Origin: Ensifer aridi
GTDB lineage: Bacteria > Pseudomonadota > Alphaproteobacteria > Rhizobiales > Rhizobiaceae
Direction of reading: 5' to 3'
DNA: 64,000 bases
Assembly: GCF_002078505.1 (NCBI RefSeq)
Contig: NZ_LUAV01000037.1
Coordinates: 102,435 to 166,434, forward strand
Part shown: positions 1 through 7,031 of the stretch, piece by piece
Position numbering within the stretch: the first letter of the stretch is position 1
How the letters are laid out: each line of letters opens with the position of its first letter
Made by a program: the position numbers and the translations under genes
The notes under the pieces: generated by a model
What the model saw: only the letters and a program-made list of their open reading frames with translations
Database searches by the model: none
What the model was told of the DNA's origin: nothing

Positions 1-884
1 CCGTCTCGGAGGAGCCGCTCCACCGCCGTCTCGACCGAGTGCTGCCAGGCGGGCATGACGCAGCCGAACGTCGCAGAGAACCTCGCTGTCGACAGGCTTG
101 AATTGGCAGGACGGCGCGCCGGCGTCGGGAACTCGGCTGTCGTGACGTCTCGGACAAGCGCCCAAGGGCCGCCGCGGGTACGGCTCACCGCGAGGACGTG
201 GCGCGCCAGATCCGCACGGTTGGTGACGCCTGTGCCGACGAGGTGATAGACGCCGAAAACGCTGTCATCTGTGGCTTGGATCATTCGCGCCGCGACCTCG
301 AGCACGGCCTCCGCGATGTCGAGCGCCGAGGAGGGATTGCCCCATTGGTCGGCCACGACTTGAACCTCCTCGCGGTTCTCCGCGAGCCGCAGCATGGTCT
401 TCACGAAATTCTTTCCGAAGGGGCTGTACACCCATGCCGTCCGCAAGATCAGATGGCGTGGATTTGCCGCCGCCACGGCTTTTTCGCCGGCAAGCTTGGT
501 CGCTCCATAGACGCTCAGCGGAGCCGGTGGATCGTCCTCAACATAGGCGCCTTCCTTGCTCCCGTCGAAGACGTAATCGGTGGAAACATGGATGACCGGC
601 AGCCCAAGACAGGCGGCCGCTTCGGAAACCGCGCCTGCCCCCGTGGCATTGACGGCGAGCGCCAATTCCGGCTCGGCCTCGGCCTGGTCGACGGCGGTGT
701 AGGCGGCGGCCGAGATGACAAGATCGGGACGGCAGCGCTCGATCGTGGGCAGAATCGTTTCCGCGCGCGTCAGATCGAGATACGGCCGCCCCACCGTCAC
801 CACCTCGGTGTCCGCCCGCTCGCGCGAGCGTTCGACAAGGCTCCGGGCCAGTTGTCCGTTGCAGCCTGTAACGACAATCCTCAT
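1..884 (-). CDS. wgaJ: dTDP-4-dehydrorhamnose reductase (WgaJ/ExpA10, RfbD family), 3' end cut by window
   Basis: Catalyses the last step of dTDP-L-rhamnose synthesis, the NAD(P)H-dependent reduction of dTDP-4-keto-rhamnose, in the cytoplasm. I translated 294 residues from the ATG at 884 with no stop before the window edge. The N-terminal Rossmann glycine motif (TGCNGQ, residues 6-11), STDYVFDG (101-108) and the SDR pair Y126/K130 in YGATK are all present. RfbD proteins are about 290-305 residues, so only a few C-terminal residues should be missing. The start overlaps the stop of the upstream dehydratase gene in an ATGA, so the two are translationally coupled. It is the distal gene of the leftward wga operon. 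The enzyme family is clear; the wga name rests on gene order. Confidence 0.9.
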   Translation of the reverse strand, partial: MRIVVTGCNGQLARSLVERSRERADTEVVTVGRPYLDLTRAETILPTIERCRPDLVISAAAYTAVDQAEAEPELALAVNATGAGAVSEAAACLGLPVIHVSTDYVFDGSKEGAYVEDDPPAPLSVYGATKLAGEKAVAAANPRHLILRTAWVYSPFGKNFVKTMLRLAENREEVQVVADQWGNPSSALDIAEAVLEVAARMIQATDDSVFGVYHLVGTGVTNRADLARHVLAVSRTRGGPWALVRDVTTAEFPTPARRPANSSLSTARFSATFGCVMPAWQHSVETAVERLLRD

Positions 885-1951
885 CGGATGCTCCGACGTT
901 GTCCGCCGAGGCGAGCGCCCGCATAGCGCTCACGCCGAATCGGCTCCCACCACCAGTCGTTGGTGAGGTACCAATCGACCGTCTCGCTCAGGCCCGCCTC
1001 GAACCCCCGCTTCGGCCTCCAGCCAAGTTCCCGCTCGATCTTCGAAGGGTCGATCGCGTAGCGGCGATCATGGCCTGGCCGGTCGGAGACAAACGCGATC
1101 AGATCTCGGTAGCTTCTGCCGCTTCTACGCGGCGAACGGACGTCGAGCAGGTCACAGATGTTCTCCACCACCAAGAGATTGCTGCGCTCGGCACGCGCAC
1201 CGATATTGTAGCTCTCTCCCGGTCTGCCCTTCGTCATCACAAGCTCGAGCGCCCGCGCATGATCGTCCACATGAAGCCAGTCGCGGACGTTCGCACCGCT
1301 TCCATAGATCGGCAGCGGCCTCTCCTCAAGGGCATTGATGATGACGAGCGGGATCAGTTTTTCCGGGAAGTGGAACGGGCCGTAATTGTTGGAACAGTTG
1401 CTAAGCACGACCGGCAGTCCGTAGGTGTGATGCCAGGCGCGAACGAAATGATCCGCTGCTGCCTTGGATGCGGCATAGGGCGAGGATGGTTGGTAGCGCG
1501 TCTCTTCCGAAAAGAAGCCACTGTCGAAGGGGAGATCCCCGAAAACTTCGTCCGTCGAGACATGGTGAAATCGGAATCCGTCGCGTGCTTCGGCACCAAG
1601 TTCCGACCAGTAGGTCAGCGCGGCGCAGAGCAAGCGCACCGTGCCGACGACATTGGTTTCGGCAAAGACGTTCGGCCCTTCGATCGACCGGTCGACATGG
1701 CTCTCGGCCGCAAGGTGCATCACCTTGTCGATGCGCTCGCGGCGCATGATGTCCAGGAGCGCGTGCTCATTGCACACATCGACGTGATAGAAGGCGTAGT
1801 TTGGCTGCGCTTCGACGGCCCGCAGAGAAGCGAGATTGCCGGCATAGGTCAGCTTGTCGACATTGACGACGCGCTCCGCCCCGCTCGCGACCAGATGCCG
1901 GCAGACGGCAGAGCCGATGAATCCCGCCCCGCCCGTGACCAGGACCCGCAT
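881..1951 (-). CDS. wgaI: dTDP-glucose 4,6-dehydratase (WgaI/ExpA9, RfbB family)
   Basis: Converts dTDP-glucose to dTDP-4-keto-6-deoxyglucose using bound NAD+, the second step of dTDP-rhamnose synthesis. The 356-residue product is full length for the family. It shows the NAD motif GGAGFIG (7-13), the family catalytic triplet T133-D134-E135 in HVSTDEVFGDL, and Y159/K163 in YAASK. The start lies 11 bp after the stop of the epimerase gene, and the stop overlaps the start of the reductase gene by four bases. Together with its neighbours it supplies the complete four-step rhamnose donor route inside a galactoglucan locus. Confidence 0.93.
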   Translation of the reverse strand: MRVLVTGGAGFIGSAVCRHLVASGAERVVNVDKLTYAGNLASLRAVEAQPNYAFYHVDVCNEHALLDIMRRERIDKVMHLAAESHVDRSIEGPNVFAETNVVGTVRLLCAALTYWSELGAEARDGFRFHHVSTDEVFGDLPFDSGFFSEETRYQPSSPYAASKAAADHFVRAWHHTYGLPVVLSNCSNNYGPFHFPEKLIPLVIINALEERPLPIYGSGANVRDWLHVDDHARALELVMTKGRPGESYNIGARAERSNLLVVENICDLLDVRSPRRSGRSYRDLIAFVSDRPGHDRRYAIDPSKIERELGWRPKRGFEAGLSETVDWYLTNDWWWEPIRRERYAGARLGGQRRSIR

Positions 1952-1962
1952 CGCCGCCTCCC

Positions 1963-2526
1963 CTACACCGAGAGGTCGAAAGGTGTGGCGTCGGTGAGCA
2001 GGGGCGCATTCCGGTCCTTCGCGGACAGATGCAAACCGCCGGCATCAAGAGGCCACTGAATTCCGATCTGCGGATCATCGAAGCGGATCGCTCGATCATG
2101 TTCGGCGGAGTAGTGCTCGCTCACCTTATAGACAACCTCCGTCTCCGGTTCGAGAGTGAGGAAGCCGTGGGCGAACCCCACGGGCACCAGTATCTGGTTC
2201 CACCGTTCGGCCGAGAGCTCGAGTCCGATCCATTGCGCGAAGGTCGGCGACCCCTTGCGAATGTCGACCGCGACATCGAATACCCGTCCCCGGACTACGC
2301 GCACGAGCTTTGCCTGCGCCCGCGGCGGAAGCTGGTAATGCAGGCCGCGCAGCGTCCCCACCGCCACGGAATAGGAATGATTGTCCTGCACGAAGCTCAC
2401 ATCGATGCCGTGCTCGGAGAGCCTCGCCGCATTGTAGACCTCTGAAAAGAAACCTCGCTCGTCCGTGAGCCTGCGCGGGACGATCTCCATGACACCATCG
2501 AGGCCAAGGCGTTTGATCTCAAGCAT
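1963..2526 (-). CDS. wgaH: dTDP-4-dehydrorhamnose 3,5-epimerase (WgaH/ExpA8, RfbC family)
   Basis: Epimerises dTDP-4-keto-6-deoxyglucose at C3 and C5, a cofactor-free cupin-fold reaction and the third step of dTDP-rhamnose synthesis. The reading frame is open upstream to 2802, but homology begins at the ATG at 2526 (MLEIKRLG), giving 187 residues, the usual RfbC size. The family catalytic histidine is H63 in GLHYQ and the catalytic tyrosine is Y133 in VVYKVSEHY; the GFAHGF motif is at 117-122. The chosen start overlaps the end of the thymidylyltransferase gene by 8 bp, as expected for tightly coupled operon genes. Confidence 0.92.
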   Translation of the reverse strand: MLEIKRLGLDGVMEIVPRRLTDERGFFSEVYNAARLSEHGIDVSFVQDNHSYSVAVGTLRGLHYQLPPRAQAKLVRVVRGRVFDVAVDIRKGSPTFAQWIGLELSAERWNQILVPVGFAHGFLTLEPETEVVYKVSEHYSAEHDRAIRFDDPQIGIQWPLDAGGLHLSAKDRNAPLLTDATPFDLSV

Positions 2527-3400
2527 CGGCACGTTCCCTGATGCGCCGCCGGAGATAGGCGGCATATTCATTCTTTCCGAGGAGGGCAGCGCGGGCGAGC
2601 ACCTGGTCGGCCGAGACATAGCCGAGTTCGAAGGCGATCTCCTCCGGGCACATGACCTTGACGCCCTGGCGGTGCTCGATGGTGCGTACGAAGGAAGCGG
2701 CATCATGCAGGCTATCATGCGTCCCGGTATCGAGCCAGGCAAAGCCCCGTCCGAGCCGGCAAACATGGAGGTCTCCGTGCTCGAGATAGGCACGGTTGAC
2801 ATCCGTGATCTCCAGTTCGCCGCGGGCGGACGGCTTGATCGAAGCGGCGATGTCGAGCACGTCGTTCTTGTAGAAATAGAGCCCCGTCACCGCCCAGCTC
2901 GACCTTGGCCGCTCCGGCTTTTCTTCGATCGTCTCCGCCTGCCCGGTGCGGCTGTTGAAACTGACGACGCCGTAACGCTGCGGGTCGTCCACCTGATGGG
3001 CGAAGATCGTGGCGCCGCTTTCCCGCGCCGAGGCCTCTCGGCATAGCTCGGGCAGCCCCGCGCCATAGAAGATATTGTCGCCGAGGATCAGTGCGACATT
3101 ACTGTCGCCAATAAAGTTCCGGCCGATGATGAAGGCCTCAGCGAGTCCATTGGGCTCGGCCTGCTCCGCATAGGAGATCGCGAGCCCGAGTTCGCTGCCG
3201 TCGCCGAGCAGTTCTTCGAAGAGCGGCCTGTCCCTCGGCATGGTGATCACCAGGATCTCACGAATTCCGGCCAGCATGAGCGTGCCGAGCGGGTAATAGA
3301 TCATCGGCTTGTCGTGTACGGGAAGCAATTGCTTCGAAACCGAGATCGTGACGGGGTAAAGCCTCGTCCCCTTGCCGCCTGCAAGAATGATACCCTTCAT
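2519..3400 (-). CDS. wgaG: glucose-1-phosphate thymidylyltransferase (WgaG/ExpA7, RfbA family)
   Basis: Makes dTDP-glucose from glucose-1-phosphate and dTTP, the first committed step of dTDP-rhamnose synthesis. The 293 residues match the RfbA size. The nucleotidyltransferase signature LAGGKGTRL lies at residues 6-14, with the phosphate-binding SVSKQLLPV just after it; the metal-binding LGDNIFYG and the sugar-binding GELEITDVN motifs are also present. It is separated by 73 bp from the hydrolase-like gene upstream and is followed, with an 8-bp overlap, by the epimerase gene. The order rfbA-rfbC-rfbB-rfbD within the operon corresponds to wgaG-H-I-J of S. meliloti. Confidence 0.94.
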   Translation of the reverse strand: MKGIILAGGKGTRLYPVTISVSKQLLPVHDKPMIYYPLGTLMLAGIREILVITMPRDRPLFEELLGDGSELGLAISYAEQAEPNGLAEAFIIGRNFIGDSNVALILGDNIFYGAGLPELCREASARESGATIFAHQVDDPQRYGVVSFNSRTGQAETIEEKPERPRSSWAVTGLYFYKNDVLDIAASIKPSARGELEITDVNRAYLEHGDLHVCRLGRGFAWLDTGTHDSLHDAASFVRTIEHRQGVKVMCPEEIAFELGYVSADQVLARAALLGKNEYAAYLRRRIRERADA

Positions 3401-3473
3401 GCGGTGCCTCCGGTTCCTGCCCGGATGTCTCGGCCACCGTCGCTCCCGCTATTCTGGTCGCGCTCACTCCAGG

Positions 3474-4610
3474 TCATTTTGCGCGCCCCTCTGGTGTTTC
3501 GGCCGGTTCGATTGCCGCCGCGGCGGCGGGACTCAACTTGCCGCAGCGCCAGAGGCTGTAAGAGGGCTCGGTATCCCAGTCGTAATAGAAGGCCGCCGTC
3601 AGCCGCTTTTCTTCCATAAGGTCGCCGAATGCCGCCCGCGTGGCTTGGATCGTGCTTTCGCGCCAACTGTCGTCGACGGGGCAGGAACGTGCCGTATTGG
3701 CGACCCCCCATTCCGTTACCCAGCAGGGCTTGCCCAGATCGGCCGGCTGGCAGAAATCGAGAAGGTTCGTCACTCGGCGATCGAGCGCGGCTGCGGGCAG
3801 CCGTCCGGGATAGATGTGGATACCGTAGGCGTCGACGAGGCTGTCCATTCCACGCTGGCGGAGAGCGGCAATGAACTCGCCCGGGTCGAGCCGTTCCATG
3901 CCGCGCTGGTCTGCCTGCTCGGCGCTCATGTCGGAAAGACCGGCGGAAACGACGGCGGCATCGCGACTATGCACCGTCGCGCGCACTTCGTCGCGGCTGA
4001 TTTCGAGAACCCGAATGTATGTGTCGAGGCCCCGCTCGAAAGCAGCCCGGTCCTGTAGCTCGGCGATGCTGCGCGGGCTTCGCGGCCCCGGCTCCCGGTA
4101 GACGGCGAGGTCTCCATTGTAACCGGCATAGTTGATTTCGTTTCCGGGCTCGATCGCTTCGAGGCGGATGCCGAGCGCATCGATACGCTGGAGCGCTTCG
4201 TGGAGACCCTTGCGGTACCGGTCGGGATCGAGATCGGACAAGCGATAAATGTCCCAGACGCGGCCGAAGCCGGTCCGCGGACGGGCGCTCTCGGGATAGT
4301 AGCTCTTGTTCGCAAGCTGGATCTCGAGAAGGATGCGCAAGCCGAGCCTGCTTGCGATCTCCACCGCCTCGATGCTCTTGTCGACCGGCCGCGACAGCGA
4401 GACCCGGATATGGGTCGCGCCGCTCGCGGCGATGTCCTTCAATATTCTCTCCTGCTCTGCGCGAGGGAGCCAGGCGAGGTGCAGGCGGTTGACGCCGATG
4501 CGGGGCGCCGCCGCGTCACCGGCATGGGCGAGCGGCGAAAGCGCCAGCAGCGCGGCGAAGAGCAGCGCGACGGGCCCTGCCCTGCCGCTCCCGCGCCTAA
4601 AGGCCCACAT
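3474..4610 (-). CDS. wgaF: exported clan GH-A-like glycoside hydrolase (WgaF/ExpA6)
   Basis: A 378-residue protein starting at the ATG at 4610. Residues 1-35 form a Sec-type signal peptide (basic MWAFRRGSGR, a hydrophobic leucine/alanine stretch, then AHA before the likely cut site). The rest looks like a TIM-barrel hydrolase of clan GH-A: a strand ending EPGNEIN puts an Asn-Glu pair at N157-E158, the usual acid/base position, and VTEWG supplies E300 as candidate nucleophile; AYGIHIYP (261-268) is also typical. The start overlaps the end of the upstream pyruvyltransferase-like gene by 14 bp. The expected role is trimming or release of polymer outside the membrane. The family was inferred from motifs; substrate unknown. 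Confidence 0.78.
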   Translation of the reverse strand: MWAFRRGSGRAGPVALLFAALLALSPLAHAGDAAAPRIGVNRLHLAWLPRAEQERILKDIAASGATHIRVSLSRPVDKSIEAVEIASRLGLRILLEIQLANKSYYPESARPRTGFGRVWDIYRLSDLDPDRYRKGLHEALQRIDALGIRLEAIEPGNEINYAGYNGDLAVYREPGPRSPRSIAELQDRAAFERGLDTYIRVLEISRDEVRATVHSRDAAVVSAGLSDMSAEQADQRGMERLDPGEFIAALRQRGMDSLVDAYGIHIYPGRLPAAALDRRVTNLLDFCQPADLGKPCWVTEWGVANTARSCPVDDSWRESTIQATRAAFGDLMEEKRLTAAFYYDWDTEPSYSLWRCGKLSPAAAAAIEPAETPEGRAK

Positions 4611-5769
4611 GCGCGAGAGCGCTGCGGAAGTTGGACTCGCAGGCCGAGTAGCGGTCGATAACGGCCTGCGAGTCGATATTGGCAAGGAAATTCGCGAGAT
4701 AGGTTCTTCTGTCCGCCTCACGGTTCCAGATCGCCGCTTCGATATAGGGGAAGCCGATGAACTCCAGCATTTCCCGCATGCGATCGTCGACGGCAATCAT
4801 CAGCGAGGGTACGCCCGCCTGCATGCCGATGACGCAACCATGGAATCGACGACCGAAGCAGAGATCCCGCGACGAGACCCAGCCGCGCCACTGGTTGGTG
4901 TCGAAGAAGACCAGGAGCTCGTGCTTCCTCTGCCATTTCTCCGAATGCTTGTATTCGGTCTGGCCGGTGATGCGCCCGCTTGCCCGGTCGTATACATGGA
5001 CGTCATCCTCGACGGGCAGGGCGAGATTGTATGCGACCACTTCGTCCTGGACGACATAGCTTGCGACACTATCCGGCTTCAGGAGCGCGTGGGCATCGAC
5101 GATCGTATCGGCGACGCTGCCGAGATAGCCGCCGAAGGCGATCTTCTGCGCCGACGCCAGCTCCGGAGTGGCGAGCGCTGTCAGTGAACGCTTCATCTCG
5201 TTCGGTGCAAAGAAAAGCGACGGGCAACCCGTCGGCTTCACGAACTTCATGCCCTGCTCCCTGAGGAACTCGGCGGTGAAGTAGCCGCGGGTGAGAAAGA
5301 AGCTCTCCTTGTTTCTGAGGACTTCCAGGAATTTGAGGGTTCCCGCCGGCAGACTTTCCTTGAGCCCCTCTCTGCGCTGGATGCCGATACCCATGACCAC
5401 GACGGGCATCTTCAGCTTGCCGAACACCTCCGCCTCGAGAGCGGCCGAGTAGCCGGGGCGCAGGAGATTGGCCGAGGCGAAAACGCAGATGTCGAACTGC
5501 TGATGGAGGTGCTCGTAGACCTCGTCCGAGTTGCGGCTGTTGGCGAGATGCCAGAAGGGCACATAGGTGACGTCATGCCCTCGAAGGGCGTTGGCGGCAC
5601 CTTCGCCGATGAGGTAATTGCCGGTATTGGCGATTTTTCTGACCTGATCGATCAAGTCCTTCTTGGTCCTGACCTCATCGAAATAGGGCCTGTGGCGGAC
5701 CTCCGCCCCGGACACGCCCGCGACGGTGCGCTGCAGATATGAAGGGATTCCTGTAAGCAAGATACGCAT
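4597..5769 (-). CDS. wgaE: polysaccharide pyruvyltransferase family protein (WgaE/ExpA5)
   Basis: A 390-residue member of the WcaK/polysaccharide pyruvyltransferase family, which moves pyruvate from phosphoenolpyruvate onto sugar hydroxyls as a ketal. The start at 5769 (MRILLTGIPSY) is chosen because the family domain begins there; the open frame continues upstream without homology. Landmarks include NTGNYLIGEGA near residue 50, a glycine-rich VVVMGIGIQ strand, PTGCPS, and the C-terminal FGRRFHG and IAVDDRMREML segments. It is a close paralogue of the next gene upstream (392 residues, same landmarks in the same order), lying 46 bp away. Galactoglucan carries pyruvate on galactose, which fits, but which paralogue does this is not shown by sequence. 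Confidence 0.82.
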   Translation of the reverse strand: MRILLTGIPSYLQRTVAGVSGAEVRHRPYFDEVRTKKDLIDQVRKIANTGNYLIGEGAANALRGHDVTYVPFWHLANSRNSDEVYEHLHQQFDICVFASANLLRPGYSAALEAEVFGKLKMPVVVMGIGIQRREGLKESLPAGTLKFLEVLRNKESFFLTRGYFTAEFLREQGMKFVKPTGCPSLFFAPNEMKRSLTALATPELASAQKIAFGGYLGSVADTIVDAHALLKPDSVASYVVQDEVVAYNLALPVEDDVHVYDRASGRITGQTEYKHSEKWQRKHELLVFFDTNQWRGWVSSRDLCFGRRFHGCVIGMQAGVPSLMIAVDDRMREMLEFIGFPYIEAAIWNREADRRTYLANFLANIDSQAVIDRYSACESNFRSALAHVGL

Positions 5770-5815
5770 CGATACACCTAAATGAGTGCGAGACCAGCAA
5801 ACGTTTGACGAACGA

Positions 5816-6994
5816 CTAATGCCCGATGCCGATCTCGCGTAGAGCGGAGCGGAACGTGCGCTCGCGATCGGAATACCTGTCGACAAGTTCCGACGCATTC
5901 AGCCCGGCGAGGTGATCGGCAACGAATTCGGCCCTGTTTTCCGCCTTGTCGACGTCAACGACATCGATTGCCGGCAGGCCCGTGTAGCCCAACATCTCGC
6001 GCATTCGGTCGTCAACCGCCACCATCAGGCTCGGCACGCCCGCCTGCATGGCAATGATCGAGCCGTGGAAACGCCGGCCGAAGTTGAAGTCCATGGACGA
6101 GGCCCAGGCGCGCCACTGGTTCGTGTCGAAGAAGGTGCGAACGTCGAATGGCGTTTTCAGCCGCTCGGTACCGGGATAGCTCAGCTCGCCGAGCATGGTG
6201 CCGGAGGCGGAATCGTAGACGCGCCCGTCGCCATTCGCCTCCACGTTCATGTCGAAGTGGAGGAACTCGTCCTGGATCACGTACTGGGGGCGCGAACCCT
6301 CAGGCGCCAGCGCCGCGGCGTCGACGATGCAATCGTGGTTTGCGCCGAGATAACCGGAGAAGATGGTGCGCGCCTTGCCCACCTCGACTTTCGGCAGCTT
6401 CTTCAGCGATGCGCGCATGTTGTGCGGCATGAAATAGATGGACGGGCAGCCGGTCGGCTGGACGTAGGAAAAGCCCTGGTCCTTGAGGAAGCCCGCCGTC
6501 TCGAATCCGCGCGTCAAGAAATAGTGTTCACGCTCCTTCAGGACGTCGAGGAGTCGCTTAGTCCCCTCCGGCAGGCTGTTCTCGAGGTCGCGGCGGTTCT
6601 GGAGGCCGATACCGAGCATGACGATCGGCATCTTGAGTTTGCCCAGCACTTCCGCCTCAGCGTCCGCAGAGAGGCCCTTGCGCAGCAGATTGGCGCAGGT
6701 GAAAACGCAGATATCGAAATTGGCGTTGAATTCCTCGAGCCCCACTCCGTTCTTGCTGCAATTGTAGAGGTGCCAGAACGGCACCTGCTTGGCATGCGGC
6801 GCGATCGCGCGCAACGCCCCCTCGCCGATCAGATAGTTCCCGGTATTGCTGATGTTGCGAAGCTCCTGAAGAAACTCCTCCTTCGTCTCGGGCTGCTTCT
6901 GCCGCTCCGAATAGGAAACCGACAAGCCGTGGGCGCCGTTGGCAAGGCGCGTGTAATGACCAGGAATTCCCGTCACGAGGATTCTTGGACGCAT
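5816..6994 (-). CDS. wgaD: polysaccharide pyruvyltransferase family protein (WgaD/ExpA4)
   Basis: A 392-residue paralogue of the gene downstream. Both begin with an R-I-L-x-T-G-I-P strand and share NTGNYLIGEGA, PTGCPS, FGRRFHG, MQAGVPSLM and VAVDDRMREML. FGRRFHG probably lies in the substrate or PEP site because histidine and arginine are important in this family. The ATG at 6994 fits the family start. It lies 37 bp downstream of the large glycosyltransferase gene and is transcribed with it. Two adjacent paralogues suggest either heterodimer formation or two different acceptor sugars; the sequence does not decide. Confidence 0.82.
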   Translation of the reverse strand: MRPRILVTGIPGHYTRLANGAHGLSVSYSERQKQPETKEEFLQELRNISNTGNYLIGEGALRAIAPHAKQVPFWHLYNCSKNGVGLEEFNANFDICVFTCANLLRKGLSADAEAEVLGKLKMPIVMLGIGLQNRRDLENSLPEGTKRLLDVLKEREHYFLTRGFETAGFLKDQGFSYVQPTGCPSIYFMPHNMRASLKKLPKVEVGKARTIFSGYLGANHDCIVDAAALAPEGSRPQYVIQDEFLHFDMNVEANGDGRVYDSASGTMLGELSYPGTERLKTPFDVRTFFDTNQWRAWASSMDFNFGRRFHGSIIAMQAGVPSLMVAVDDRMREMLGYTGLPAIDVVDVDKAENRAEFVADHLAGLNASELVDRYSDRERTFRSALREIGIGH

Positions 6995-7031
6995 GCACTA
7001 GATCCTTCTCTTTGACATCGGCGGGAACCTG

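Noticed and set aside
898..2059. Long open frames antisense to rfbB and other GC-rich genes (for example at 899-2059 and 7218-9758)
   Set aside because: They lie opposite genes with clear family motifs, have no ribosome sites and give arginine- and proline-rich products typical of the complementary strand of GC-rich genes.
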